Source of the DNA: Tulasnella sp. 424
Taxonomy: Eukaryota > Basidiomycota > Agaricomycetes > Cantharellales > Tulasnellaceae
Direction of reading: 5' to 3'
Assembly: GCA_019633425.1 (NCBI GenBank)
Contig: WSUB01000109.1
Span: 1 to 64,000, forward strand
Length of the DNA: 64,000 nt
A program made the translations under genes and the position numbers. How positions within the stretch are numbered: position 1 is the first letter of the stretch; each line of letters starts with the position of its first letter. This document shows positions 1-9,761 of the stretch, one piece after another. Below the pieces are notes generated by a model. It was not told the origin of the DNA. It made no database searches and worked only from the letters and a program-made list of their open reading frames with translations.

Positions 1-1091
1 TGTAACATCAGGTTCCTTTTGAGTCAGCGCCAGGGGCTCCTCGCGATCGTGCCTGGAATGCAGATGAGTAAAAGAAAATCGTCACCAGATACGGCTGGGG
101 GAGCTGCTGATGGCATGTACTGGCTTAACCAGCGTCAAGTCCAAGTTTGGGCGCAAGATTGATGGATTCAGAGGGAACGTCCTTGGCGAGACGGGCAGTC
201 GAGTATGCAATGATCTTCAGGGCTGTTGGCGTTGTTTGTTCGACCGCCGCCAAACAAAGACTCGGAATGCTTGGATCCGTCACGCTAAAGGGGAGTGACT
301 TCATACTAGCAGCACCATAGAAAATAGTCGTTGGACTTTCTCAATTGTTTTTCTGTCATGACTTGAATGCAAACTAGCTAAAGCGAGAGCGGCGGAAAGC
401 CGTTAATCAAATCAGATCTATACGACTGACCTTGTAATAAAATAAGACAAAATCCACAGACGGGACTTGTATGGGGCCGTTCTATACGGGGCAGTTGAAT
501 CGCCTTGCAATGATAATGCCCAGAGGTGTGACAGTCTCCTGTGAGGTTTGGCTCGGAGCTCTCTTCGGCGGACATTCTCGCCGCGGAGAGGGCTTGGGGT
601 AATCCTGGCACATGTGGGAGCGACATCGCTAGAGGCGAGGCGCTACCAATGCTGCCAGAACCTTCCCTCCACTCTTCCATGACTACGAGCATGAGCTGAA
701 TCCAGGTTGAAAACTCCTCGCGCCAAGGGGTCAAGACTTCCCGGCGCCATCCTCTGAAAAATCCCCCCTGACGGCAAAGTATGTGCCACTGGCAACACTG
801 AATGCGCTCTCGAGACACTGATGCATCCCATGCAGCTTTCCACAGTGGCTAGAACCCACATACGGTCTCGGTTGGGTCCTTGGGTCCCGTGGAGGCCTAC
901 AACACAGGTGTGGGTCACGGTGATGCATCTTCAGAGCAAACATACACTCAGTCCAGAAAATCTCGAGTCTCTGTGACTCTAGTCTTGAGGGTCTTGCTCC
1001 TCAAGAAGATTGTACGATTTGTATTCACAGAAATTTAACTCTAAACAAAGATCAAGGTCAGGAGTCTAAGAGGGACACACTATCCGCATTA
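1..1091. other. Left-edge intergenic stretch, no gene recognised
   Basis: Several short open frames occur on both strands, the longest about 145 codons on the minus strand at 378-818. None shows a recognisable domain or a convincing splice pattern. The minus-strand F-box gene next door ends at 1092, so part of this stretch should be its 3' untranslated region. No tRNA, repeat array or transposon signature was seen. Confidence 0.5.
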
Positions 1092-2771
1092 CTACGGGAA
1101 CTCCACTGTTACCCCTTTCACCACACGAATTTCACGTAGCGTATCTACGTCAAATTCCATGACATTGATTGAATCACCGCTTGTTCCCTTCCAGTCGTGG
1201 ACCTCGATCTTGAGCTGGGAGCAGGTTGTCGCGAGCGGTGAGAATCTAGCCCGGACCATTGTAAATAGCTCTTGGGGCGCCCAGCCCCATCCTCGTAGGT
1301 AAAGGTCGCTTAGTAGTGGTAGGAATGGCTCATAATTGTAACCTGATAGTAGCTGCAACATCCTTGGAATGTCGGCTCCCCTTCGAATTGCCCGTATGGT
1401 CGTCACGCTTCGTAAGCCCCCGAGAAGTGAAACGGCTTCGGCATTGCCCAGTGGGACTCCACGATCGAGATGAAGTACTCCCACAGTCCGTCGGGAAGAG
1501 GGCTCGACAACCCGCTTTATCCAGCGTAGTATGGACAGGAATGAAGGCCCCTCAACGGCCAGTCGGATAAAGGGCTCCTCGGTGTGTTCCCAATTTGCTG
1601 ACTTGCCGACCGACCAAGCAACCCCTTGTTCCTCGATATCTATAGATGAGCCCTTCGCGACGTGACATATCTCCTGGAGAGTGGGCTCAAACCGCTGAAG
1701 CGCCGTGTCGAGGATGAGGGAAGAGTCATAGTCCCTACGCGAGGTGGCGATCACAAGTTTGAAGTGGATGCAGTGAGGAGCGTGAATGTGCCGAAGAAGG
1801 AAGTCTGCCGCTTCACCCTTAAGGTCGATTTGGAGAGACCGAAGCTTATTATGGGTTATAGTTGGATCGGACGGCGATGGTGCTGGTAGTCGGAGAGGAA
1901 CGCTTTTGAGGCTGAGACGTTCCAGATTCGGGCTTCCATCAACCGTTTCTAGGAGCCAATGCGCAGCGATCCCGTCACCGCGAATTTCATCCAATTCCAG
2001 CGATATTAATCCGAGAAATGGCGACATGAATTCGGAGAGTCGAACTCCTTTGAGGTCCAGGTGCTTGATGCTCGGAAGTTGTTCCGGAATCTTCAACAAC
2101 TCCTCTTCCTGAAGCACGTCGACACTGAGATTGTGAATATACAGTGTTTGAAGTTGGGATGCTGGCTCGTTGAGGGATTGAAACACGCCTTCCACCCCGA
2201 TCTCGCCAAACCACACCAATTGCCACCGATGGTGGATCTCTCCGATATGGAAAAGAAACTTGAGGTCGGATGCGATTTGCTCCGGAACCTCGAGTAGAGG
2301 GTGTGTCCCGACGTAGTGGATTATCATAGGCCAGTCTCCGGATCGATGAATGTTGGTGATGTTCTGGTCAAGGGGGAGTGTGGAGGAGAGTACCGCCCAG
2401 AGCCATGGTGCCGTGTCTACCACCTCCTTCCATAGCGTTGAAACGAGCCGGAGTTCCAGAAGGGCTCTCATGTAACTCCGACAGCAGCTCTCGAGTTGCA
2501 ACGTCTGCAAGTCCAGTGGAGGCAGCGACAATTGCAGGATCACCAGCAGGAGCTCGGTGGGTAGCTTGTTGAGCGGCCCATTTCGCTCATCATGTGAGCC
2601 CTTCATGTCGGGAAATGGCTCTGGGTTGTTGGGAGTGGTGTACGCAGCACTAAGTGGTGGTTGTATCGAGCGTTCATCGATCAGAGGCAGCTGCCGTGTA
2701 GAGTTCAAAACTGGGATATACATTGGATGCTGATGTTGACTCACAGACCCTTGGACCCTCGGGTTGTCCAT
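1092..2771 (-). CDS. F-box domain protein (F-box gene 1)
   Basis: An intronless frame of 559 residues starting at an ATG. An F-box-like segment lies at about residues 69-120 (LPTELLLVILQLSLPP, then LRLVSTLWKEVVDTAPWLWAVLS). After it comes a long region with repeated hydrophobic LRR-like strands such as LPSIKHLDLKGV and SPNLERLSLKSVPL. F-box proteins of this kind usually link a substrate to an SCF ubiquitin ligase through Skp1; the substrate here is unknown. An Asn/Pro-rich unit (TTPNNPEPFPDM) lies before the F-box once, whereas the neighbouring copy at 3264-4244 has three. The two genes also share their upstream sequence, so they arose by tandem duplication and this is the complete member. 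A start at a later Met is possible because the first 50 residues look unlike a domain. Confidence 0.8.
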   Translation of the reverse strand: MDNPRVQGSVSQHQHPMYIPVLNSTRQLPLIDERSIQPPLSAAYTTPNNPEPFPDMKGSHDERNGPLNKLPTELLLVILQLSLPPLDLQTLQLESCCRSYMRALLELRLVSTLWKEVVDTAPWLWAVLSSTLPLDQNITNIHRSGDWPMIIHYVGTHPLLEVPEQIASDLKFLFHIGEIHHRWQLVWFGEIGVEGVFQSLNEPASQLQTLYIHNLSVDVLQEEELLKIPEQLPSIKHLDLKGVRLSEFMSPFLGLISLELDEIRGDGIAAHWLLETVDGSPNLERLSLKSVPLRLPAPSPSDPTITHNKLRSLQIDLKGEAADFLLRHIHAPHCIHFKLVIATSRRDYDSSLILDTALQRFEPTLQEICHVAKGSSIDIEEQGVAWSVGKSANWEHTEEPFIRLAVEGPSFLSILRWIKRVVEPSSRRTVGVLHLDRGVPLGNAEAVSLLGGLRSVTTIRAIRRGADIPRMLQLLSGYNYEPFLPLLSDLYLRGWGWAPQELFTMVRARFSPLATTCSQLKIEVHDWKGTSGDSINVMEFDVDTLREIRVVKGVTVEFP

Positions 2772-3060
2772 CCTTTGATGAGCGGCAACTCTATAGATGT
2801 TGGAACGCTAAGCGTACGAGAAATCGTTGTCACTTGGTCCACAGTACCTTGATTTACTACTTTCACCTCAGTCTGTCTGGATTTGATTGGGTGAGGAGGC
2901 TAAGCCAGAAGGCGCAGCGTGGGTACCGTGAGTGGACAACCACGTTGTTTGTTCGGCCGAAGCCCGTTCAATTGCAATTGGACCGCCTCTCTGACTCGCA
3001 ATGGAAATCAACCGCTCCAATATATGAAATCCGATTCCGCAACATTCGCCATTACAAATA
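2772..3060 (-). repeat. Upstream flank of F-box gene 1, duplicated at 4365-4680
   Basis: The block directly upstream of F-box gene 1 recurs upstream of the truncated copy. Near-identical runs include gatgagcggcaactctatag (2776 and 4370), the stretch around cttggtccacagta, and ggcgcagcgtgggtaccgtga. Homology extends to about 3060 and 4680. It probably contains the promoter and 5' leader of both genes. Confidence 0.8.
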
Positions 3061-3263
3061 TCATTGCCAGAATTCTGAGAGGGACACAACTATCTACGTT
3101 AGGCGAACGCCACTGTTACCGGGTTTGTAGTTCCTTATCGAACTACTATCTACACTCGCCAGGTATGAGTTATTCCCCATCCGTTCTCATTGTAATTGAC
3201 TAATTTAATATATCGAACTACTATCTACGCTCCCCAGTCTGATAATATTCCGTCCTTGACAAG
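3061..3263. repeat. Short direct repeat beside the truncated F-box copy
   Basis: A run reading atcgaactactatctac occurs at about 3138 and again at about 3213, roughly 75 bp apart, each followed by a similar ctc.cca stretch. The second copy abuts the point where homology between F-box gene 1 and its truncated copy stops, so it may mark the deletion or rearrangement junction. No gene is visible here. Confidence 0.55.
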
Positions 3264-4244
3264 TTAGAAGTAGATGCAGTGAGGAGCGCGAATGTGCCGA
3301 AAAAGGAAGTCTGCCGCTTCACCCTTAAGGTCGGTTCGGAGGGACCGAAGCCCATTATGTGTTATAGTTGGAACAGAAGCCGATGGCGCTGGTAGTCGGA
3401 GAGGAACGTTTTTGAGACTGAGACGTTCCAGATTCGGGCTTCCATCGACAGTTTCTAGGAGCCAGTGCGCAGCGATCCCGTTACCGCGAATTCCATCCAA
3501 TTCCAGCGTAATTAACCCGAGAAGTGGTGACATGGATTGGGAAAGTAGAACTCCTTTGAGGTCGAGGTGCTTGATGCTCGGAAGTTGTTCCCCGATTTTC
3601 AACAACTCCTCTTCCTCACGCAATTCGATGTGGCGACTGTGAATATGCAGTGTTTGAAGTTGGGATGCTGGCTCGTCGATGGACCGAAACACGCCTCCCT
3701 TGTCGAGCTCGTCAAACCACACCAACTGCCACCGATGGCGGATCTCTCCTATATGGAAAAGAAACTTGTGGTCGGATGCGAGTTTCTCCCGACGCTCGAA
3801 TAGAGGGAGTCTTCCGGCGTAGTGGATTAAAAGGGGCCGGTCTCCGGATCGATGAATGTTGGTGATGTTCTGCTCGAGAGGGAGTTTGGAGGAGAGTACC
3901 GCCCAAAGCCATGGCGACGTGTCTACCACCTCCTTCCATAGTGTTGAAATGAGGCGGAGTTTCAGAAGGGCTTTCATGTAACTGCGGCAACAGTTCCAGT
4001 CGTGCAACGTCTGAAGGTCCAGTGGAGGCAGCGACAATTGCAGGATGACGAGCAGGATCTCGGTGGGTAGATTGTTGAACGGCCCATTCTGCACGTCATG
4101 TGAGCCCTTCATGTCGGGAAACGGCTCTGGGCTATTGGGAGTGGCCATATCGGGGAACAGCTCTGGGTTATCGGGAGTGGTCATGTCGGGAAGAGGCTCT
4201 GGGTTATTGGGGGTGGTGCAAGCAGCACTAAGTGGCGGTTGCAT
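3264..4244 (-). pseudogene. Truncated tandem copy of F-box gene 1
   Basis: An open frame of 326 codons closely matches the first 60% of F-box gene 1, including the F-box (about residues 55-105) and the first LRR-like strands. It ends where the intact copy reads HCIHFKLVI: the Lys codon after Phe has become TAA. About 25 bp further on all similarity ends, so the C-terminal 230 residues are absent, not just cut off. The start ATG corresponds to an Ile codon in the intact gene, so the N-terminus is also remodelled. A shortened F-box protein could still bind Skp1, but loss of the presumed substrate-binding half makes pseudogene the better call. Confidence 0.75.
4110..4217 (-). repeat. 36-bp coding minisatellite, three units
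   Basis: Three consecutive 12-residue units (TTPNNPEPLPDM, TTPDNPELFPDM, ATPNSPEPFPDM) are encoded near the N-terminus of the truncated F-box copy. F-box gene 1 has a single unit at the same place. The repeat is in frame and has expanded since the duplication. Confidence 0.85.
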
Positions 4245-4364
4245 GGATCATTCGTCGATCAGAGACAGCTGACGTGTAGGGTTCGAAATGCAAACGTACA
4301 TTGGATCCTCACGTTGACTCGCAGATCTAGAACCTCGGGCCCACGTTAACAGTTTGTGCATCCT

Positions 4365-4680
4365 TCGATGAGCGGCAACTCTATAGATGCTGGAAGGCTA
4401 AGCGTACGAGAAATTCTAGACACTTGGTCCACAGTATCTTGATTAGTTACTTTCACCTCAGTCTGTCTGGGTTTGTGTGGTTCGGGAGGCTGTGATACCG
4501 TGAAGGCGCAGCGTGGGTACCGTGAATCGACAACCACATTGTTTGTTTGGCTGAAGCGAGGACCCTTCGCTTTCAGCTTGCCCCGCTGAATTGCAGGTGG
4601 ACCGTCTCTCCGACCTGCAGCGTTAATTCAAACGCCCCTACTGCATGGAATGCAATTCCGCAACATCCGCCATTCACTCA
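4365..4680 (-). repeat. Duplicated upstream flank of the truncated F-box copy
   Basis: This is the second copy of the block at 2772-3060, with about 80-85% identity by eye and several small indels. It ends just inside a plus-strand open frame starting at 4645, whose apparent ATG lies in the duplicated flank. That start codon is therefore not independent evidence for a gene. Confidence 0.8.
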
Positions 4681-5857
4681 CCATCAATGGGCAATACAAA
4701 AATCGCACTTATAGCCCCAGAGTCTCCTTCAGTTTTCATCTCCGAGGATCCCCTCCATCATGCTCTCCTCGATGCGTGGATTCGTCTTCAGCACCCTCGT
4801 CGTTTCGGCGGTCGCGCCGGGACTCGAAAACCCCTTTCCTTCGTCCCCCGACGACTAACACTCCTTTCAACTCAGTCGAGTTGGGCGCAAATGCTTTTCA
4901 TTGTGTTCCACACGTTGATCGAGAAACACGGTATCGGCGACACCTTATTCCCACCGCAACCGCACTCCAACGGAACCTTCAACTACCCCAACCGTTTCTA
5001 CAAGGCTCTCGTCCCCAACGCCCAGTCTCATCCGATCCCCAAACACGGCAGCACCTTGCTCCTCCAACTCCTGGTTGACGCGATGAAAATTTAGCCGTGC
5101 GACGCCAATTCTTCAACTCTCGGGATGCCATTCTTCAAGCCGACGAGAACTTGACCTGAGAGGGAAACGTGTGCCATATCTGGGAGGCTTTTTGCAAGCC
5201 GTGGGTTGGGGCCTTTTGCCCGCTATAAGCTGATTGGACCTTGGAAGGATAAAAGGAACGAACGAATGACTTTTCGCTTCCCGTGAAGTGTGGTGGAACG
5301 GGAAAGTCGGACGATGGCCATTAATATTACGAACGCATGAAGCTGGGGATTGTCCTCCCCCTTCACCGAAATTGAACAGTGGTCGCTATAAAACATGCGT
5401 TCTTTCCCGATTTATAAGATATACATACGTAGCCTATCTTACATACAATTGATCGCTATTTAATCTTTGGATTATAACACTGGTCAGAATGATAGCTGAA
5501 ATACTGAAAATATCCAGTGAGACGGAAATACACGATTCCGCTCCACCAAATAGACGGGTTTGCTAGAAACATGCGAAACCCCGCTTCTAAGCCTAGTCTG
5601 CAGGGCATGACGGCGTCCTTTTCTCTGTTATCCTTTCCATTTCCAAACTCCTTCGTTTTTTCAGCTGGCTCCTAACTAGCCGTCGTTGTCGTCGTCGCTG
5701 GCTAAATTGAAAGTCGAGGTTTTGTAAGGTAAGAAAGGATTGAACTGTACTCGTCGGACCTCGATCTCGCTAATTCCATTCTTGTACATGTGGTGCATCC
5801 AAGGTGGAAGACTTGATCCAAGAATCGCAAGCCATTCGTTTGAGAGCAACGATTAAA
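4681..5857 (+). other. Intergenic stretch with a possible decayed secreted-protein gene (4759-5094)
   Basis: An ATG at 4759 opens a signal-peptide-like frame (MLSSMRGFVFSTLVVSAVAP) that stops after 32 codons. A good branch-point and acceptor pattern (ctaacactcctttcaactcag) follows at about 4855. After it one frame is open to 5094 with strongly C/G-ending codons and reads ..FNYPNRFYKALVPNAQ.. No plausible donor joins the two parts and I do not recognise the protein. This may be the eroded end of an old gene. From 5095 to 5857 the sequence is more AT-rich and nothing was recognised. Confidence 0.3.
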
Positions 5858-7060
5858 CTACAACGAGATCGGTATGTTGCTGGGTAGTGGTATCGAGTCG
5901 ACTGGAGAATTTTCCAAGTGGGATGCGACGGCCCTCTCGTTTGTACTGATGCCGAACCACTCCAGGGTGTCGCGAACTGCGTCTCTGTTTCTCAGCTTGA
6001 GGGTGATCTCCCAATGAAGGTATCGAAGAACTACGCAAACCCCGATGAATGGAACCACGATCCGGGCTTGAATGATCTCCTCAAGTTGTTGGAACGTCTC
6101 GTGGTATTGCGAAAGAGCAGGGTCCAGGAATGACGCCCTCGTGTCTCGATCGGAAATCTCGCACTCGAGCGAGACCTTGCAGTCTGAGGGGAATTTGAGC
6201 CTCGCCATAACATCTCTCATGACATTGCTTGGGGCCATGCTGAAGGTCATTTCCCGAAGGGAAGCGAGCTCGACGAGGGCGGAGTCGGGCGTACCGTTGT
6301 TCCTTTCCAGGGTGCATAATTCGGATAGGTCGAGGACCGTAAGATTTGGGGATGCAACGAGGACTGTGAGAATTTGGGGTGATGATATGCGGATGTTATG
6401 GAGGATCAGGCGCGAGAGAGTTGGAGGGAACGAAATGTCCCATCGAGCGAATTCCACGCCCGCCAAGAACAGCTCGCGGAGACGTGGTGCGTGCGCGCTG
6501 GTAACCAGAGTGAGGTATCCATCGTCCGCGATGACTTTGACGCTCGATCTGAGCTCGACGGATTCCAAGAAAGGTGAGGCGGTGGGGGCTAGTGCAACAG
6601 GTCGCTCCTCGTCAACTACTAGCAACTCCACACATCTCCATCGTTCGGTATGCCGCTTGACTTCCAGGGAAAATTGGCGACAGCTGGGGCGGTGGCCGGG
6701 GGAAAGGGGGTCATGCATATATCCACATATTCCATACACGTCTATCGGAGACTTGGCTGATTTTAGGAGCGATCTCTTGGCATGCGATGGCCCGTCGGAG
6801 ATGGATATTCGGGTCCAGAGGATTGGAGTCGTCTCGATGATGTTGTTCCAGAAGCGACAAACGAGTGCAAGACTCGTTCTTTGTTTAGCTTGCTTGAATT
6901 CTATCGGAGGCAGTGAGAGTAGGAATATTTCTATCAGGATTTCTACGGGTACGAGCTTTGATTGTCGGAAAGTTGAACGCTGCCGGAACCGTGACGATGT
7001 GGCGAAAACTTTCTTGTTCGACGTTTCTGAATCCATTTCGCGTTGCACAGTGGAATGCAT
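5858..7060 (-). CDS. F-box domain protein (F-box gene 3)
   Basis: An intronless frame of 400 residues; the first true ATG is at 7060, since the longer frame would need a TTG start. The F-box-like region is at about residues 34-90 (LVPVEILIEIFLLSLPP, then LALVCRFWNNIIETTPILWTRI), a pattern common in mushroom-forming fungi. It is followed by LRR-like strands (HAPRLRELFLAGVEF, SPNLTVLDLSELC). Expected role: SCF substrate adaptor, target unknown. It is only distantly related to F-box gene 1. A 333-codon frame on the other strand is an antisense shadow. Confidence 0.75.
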   Translation of the reverse strand: MHSTVQREMDSETSNKKVFATSSRFRQRSTFRQSKLVPVEILIEIFLLSLPPIEFKQAKQRTSLALVCRFWNNIIETTPILWTRISISDGPSHAKRSLLKSAKSPIDVYGICGYMHDPLSPGHRPSCRQFSLEVKRHTERWRCVELLVVDEERPVALAPTASPFLESVELRSSVKVIADDGYLTLVTSAHAPRLRELFLAGVEFARWDISFPPTLSRLILHNIRISSPQILTVLVASPNLTVLDLSELCTLERNNGTPDSALVELASLREMTFSMAPSNVMRDVMARLKFPSDCKVSLECEISDRDTRASFLDPALSQYHETFQQLEEIIQARIVVPFIGVCVVLRYLHWEITLKLRNRDAVRDTLEWFGISTNERAVASHLENSPVDSIPLPSNIPISL

Positions 7061-7649
7061 CGTTGTCCGCTGATGCGATTCTATGATAGAACAAGAGAAT
7101 AGTCGAGTTACCGTTGGGTGAAACAAAAAGCCGGAGGTCTAAATTCCGTAAAGGTACTTACATACGAGCGTTTGGTCTGACTTGGATGTGTTATATAATG
7201 TACCACTTGAAATAGTCAATTGAGGGCAAGGCCCGAAGATGAGCAAGATGATAGACCTTGTATTGAGGGTATTTGAGGGATAAGAATCGGTGGTGTGGTT
7301 AAGGTTTGTGCGAGGCGTTAACCCCGTCAATAGGTCCGGGATGATTGCCGGAGCACAAGTCGCCATTTACCTTTCCGAATGATAGTCGATCCCTATGGTG
7401 CCAGTGGATCACTTATTGGCTGAAGTTTTGGGCGATCTTTGCAAATTGAACTTGAAAGCAGTAGCTCTAGATCCGAGTGAGCAATTCAGATACGAGTCAG
7501 AGTCTGGACGGGTCCTGATCTTCTAACAGGAATGGTATACAGTAAGGCGGGCACATGAGCAGTAAAGCTATGAGATTCAACACAACCAATGCTAACGTAA
7601 ACCTGCGCCCAAAACAATTACCCAGAGAAAGCGTGTCCTCCGCTCCATA
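7061..7649. other. Intergenic stretch, promoter of F-box gene 3
   Basis: The stretch separates two minus-strand F-box genes. It should hold the promoter of the 5858-7060 gene and the 3' untranslated region of the 7650-9242 gene. A short minus-strand frame at 7139-7366 is unconvincing. The only recognisable item is the fragment at 7432-7500, listed separately. Confidence 0.5.
7432..7500 (-). pseudogene. Fragment of an F-box gene 5' end
   Basis: About 70 bp here match the N-terminal coding region of the 7650-9242 gene at about 9169-9235. Both contain tgggcgatc/cgggcgatc, gaacttgaaagcag/gaacgtgaaagcag, and cagatacgagtc. It is a remnant of another F-box copy whose body has been lost. Confidence 0.6.
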
Positions 7650-9242
7650 TCATTTAGGATCCGCCGGATTCTCGAACAACACCGTCACCCCAACTATCGC
7701 ATGGATCGCACTGAGGGTATCGGGAGCAAACGCACTACCACCTCCGTCCCGGTAATCCGGAGCTCTAACCGACACTACGAGGTGAGGGCATCTTCGAGCT
7801 GGTTCAGAAAATCGCGCCGAGACCATCTCCAGGAGCTCGTGGGCGTTCCAACCATCGGCCTGCAGGCCCAACTTGCGGAGACGCGGGAAGGCTGGTTCTC
7901 GTCCATCAGCCCCAAGGATCTGGAGTAATCGACGAACATCGGTACCGGTTTCCTTTACCCAGATCTGCGTCACACTCTTCAGACGTATCAACTGTGATAC
8001 GATCTCGGCGTCTCCCAACGGGGTACCTTGGCCAATGTATAGCGTTCCTACTCGCTCGTCCGGATGTTCGTCTGAATTCGTTGGATCTACTACTCGCTCC
8101 ACCCAACGAATCATGGGAGGGAGTGGTATGTCCTCTATTTCCAAGAGAAGGAACGGTATGGGGAGTGGCATTGGCTCCAGTAGCGAAGTATTATACCAGA
8201 AGATGTGGTTGACGCCAATGATGAGATGTGCGTTTCGACCTAGTTTCTGAACAACTGGTTCAAATGAAGAGAGTGCGCTGTCGAGCAAAAGTGAAGGGTC
8301 GTAATTTGTAGGCTGTTCGTCGTCAATCGTCAACCTGAACTGGACGCAGTTTGGGGCGTTGGTTCGCCGCAGAATATAGTCGACGGTATTGCTTTCAATA
8401 TCTTTGATATTGAACAACGTAAGATAATCCAATGTGATGGTTACGATGGGGGCTGTCACCGTTGGCACTTGAAGGTTCAGGTCGAGGAGACAAAGTTCTT
8501 CTAGGCAAGGGCTCCTCTGTAAGACCTCGACGAGCCACTCGGCGGATATCGGGTGGGTCCAGATATACCATAGCTTGAACGTTCTTAGATCCTGGAAGGG
8601 ACTTAGATCCAGGTAGGGTAGAACCTGCATCAGGTCCACGTATCGGATGTTGGAGACCTGATGACCAAGAAGGGAGAATGATTCAAGATCGTAGGTTGTC
8701 GGGACGTAGCCATGGAGGTAGATGGTTTCGAGAAGCGGTGCTGGGTGACTGAGCTGGTGGAGGAAATCTTCGAGCGACCCGCCGTCCAACCAAACCACTC
8801 GCCATCGGTGGCGATGAGGTTCCACCAGTTGCATGAAGTGGATCTTGCCCAAACGCGAAGACGATCCGCGATAGTGGATCGTGAGTTGAGAATTTCGAGA
8901 TTTTTGAAGGTTTTTGATGATCCGGTCAGCAGAAAACGATGAGGACACCAGGGCCCAGAGTTCTGGGATTGCGTCGAGGACTGCTCTCCATGTCCATGAG
9001 ACGAGTCGGAGTTCGTGAAGGGCCCTCATATAGTCCGCACACGCGTTAGGAGACGCTAAATGCTTTGGGCCTATCGGAGGAAGCGCCAGGTGCAGCACTG
9101 GAGCTATAATCTCCACGGGCAGGTAATCCATTGATAACTGATGGTGGGTCACTTGGGACGTATCGGGCGATCCTTGGGAATGGAACGTGAAAGCAGCAGC
9201 TCTATATTCGAGTGAGTAGTTCAGATACGAGTCTTCCGTCAT
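7650..9242 (-). CDS. F-box domain protein (F-box gene 4)
   Basis: An intronless frame of 530 residues starting at the ATG at 9242; a longer version would need a TTG. The F-box-like part lies at about residues 38-90 (MDYLPVEIIAPVLHLALPP, then LRLVSWTWRAVLDAIPELWALVS). The remainder resembles F-box gene 1 in layout, with LRR-like strands and a C-terminal segment with GVTVLFE where gene 1 has GVTVEFP. The two are therefore diverged members of one family with a shared C-terminal fold. Expected to act as a substrate adaptor for an SCF ubiquitin ligase; substrate unknown. Confidence 0.8.
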   Translation of the reverse strand: MTEDSYLNYSLEYRAAAFTFHSQGSPDTSQVTHHQLSMDYLPVEIIAPVLHLALPPIGPKHLASPNACADYMRALHELRLVSWTWRAVLDAIPELWALVSSSFSADRIIKNLQKSRNSQLTIHYRGSSSRLGKIHFMQLVEPHRHRWRVVWLDGGSLEDFLHQLSHPAPLLETIYLHGYVPTTYDLESFSLLGHQVSNIRYVDLMQVLPYLDLSPFQDLRTFKLWYIWTHPISAEWLVEVLQRSPCLEELCLLDLNLQVPTVTAPIVTITLDYLTLFNIKDIESNTVDYILRRTNAPNCVQFRLTIDDEQPTNYDPSLLLDSALSSFEPVVQKLGRNAHLIIGVNHIFWYNTSLLEPMPLPIPFLLLEIEDIPLPPMIRWVERVVDPTNSDEHPDERVGTLYIGQGTPLGDAEIVSQLIRLKSVTQIWVKETGTDVRRLLQILGADGREPAFPRLRKLGLQADGWNAHELLEMVSARFSEPARRCPHLVVSVRAPDYRDGGGSAFAPDTLSAIHAIVGVTVLFENPADPK

Positions 9243-9761
9243 AGTGACGATTGTGCAGCGTACGGATGATTGTGCAACGTGACCGTTTCGTAGCAATCTC
9301 ACTGGGCCTTGTAGGAGCAAACAGTGTCTAAGGTAGCGGTGTTATACGAATGAAATGAAAACGAGAGTTCACAAAACATGCCTACCAACTGCAAAGTAGT
9401 GTAGTAAATTTGCTGTTTCTGGTTGGTCTTCCGTCTGACGAGGTGAGGGACGGTTTGGTGACTCACCAGAGTTACTTACACAAACAACCTGTTTGTCGAC
9501 CTCTAAGTTCATTTCCTGCCTCGACCTCTGATTGTTATTGCCATCCGAGTCCGCTATCCCTGATATCAGCCCCAAAAGTCGCAGGAAGAAAACTGCTCCA
9601 AATCATTTCTCGTGGATAGTAAGCCCTCGGTCTATCATTCGTTCTCGGCAGACCTAAAAACTGGAGTAGGGCGCTTATCTAACAAAATCTCCAAGTTGGA
9701 AACGGGATAAACAGTCGATATACAAAGTAGTGAGAGTAGATTTTCGCACTGTCTTATAATT
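9243..9761. other. Intergenic stretch between F-box gene 4 and GRS1
   Basis: This holds the promoter side of the minus-strand F-box gene 4 and the 3' untranslated region of GRS1, which ends at 9762. No open frame with domain support and no repeat was seen. Confidence 0.5.

Noticed and set aside
4645..5094. 149-codon plus-strand frame taken as one gene from its ATG
   Set aside because: Its start lies in the duplicated F-box flank, and the first part reads across an intron-like acceptor; only the distal part looks coding.
6072..7073. 333-codon plus-strand frame
   Set aside because: It lies fully opposite the F-box gene at 5858-7060, which has a recognisable domain.
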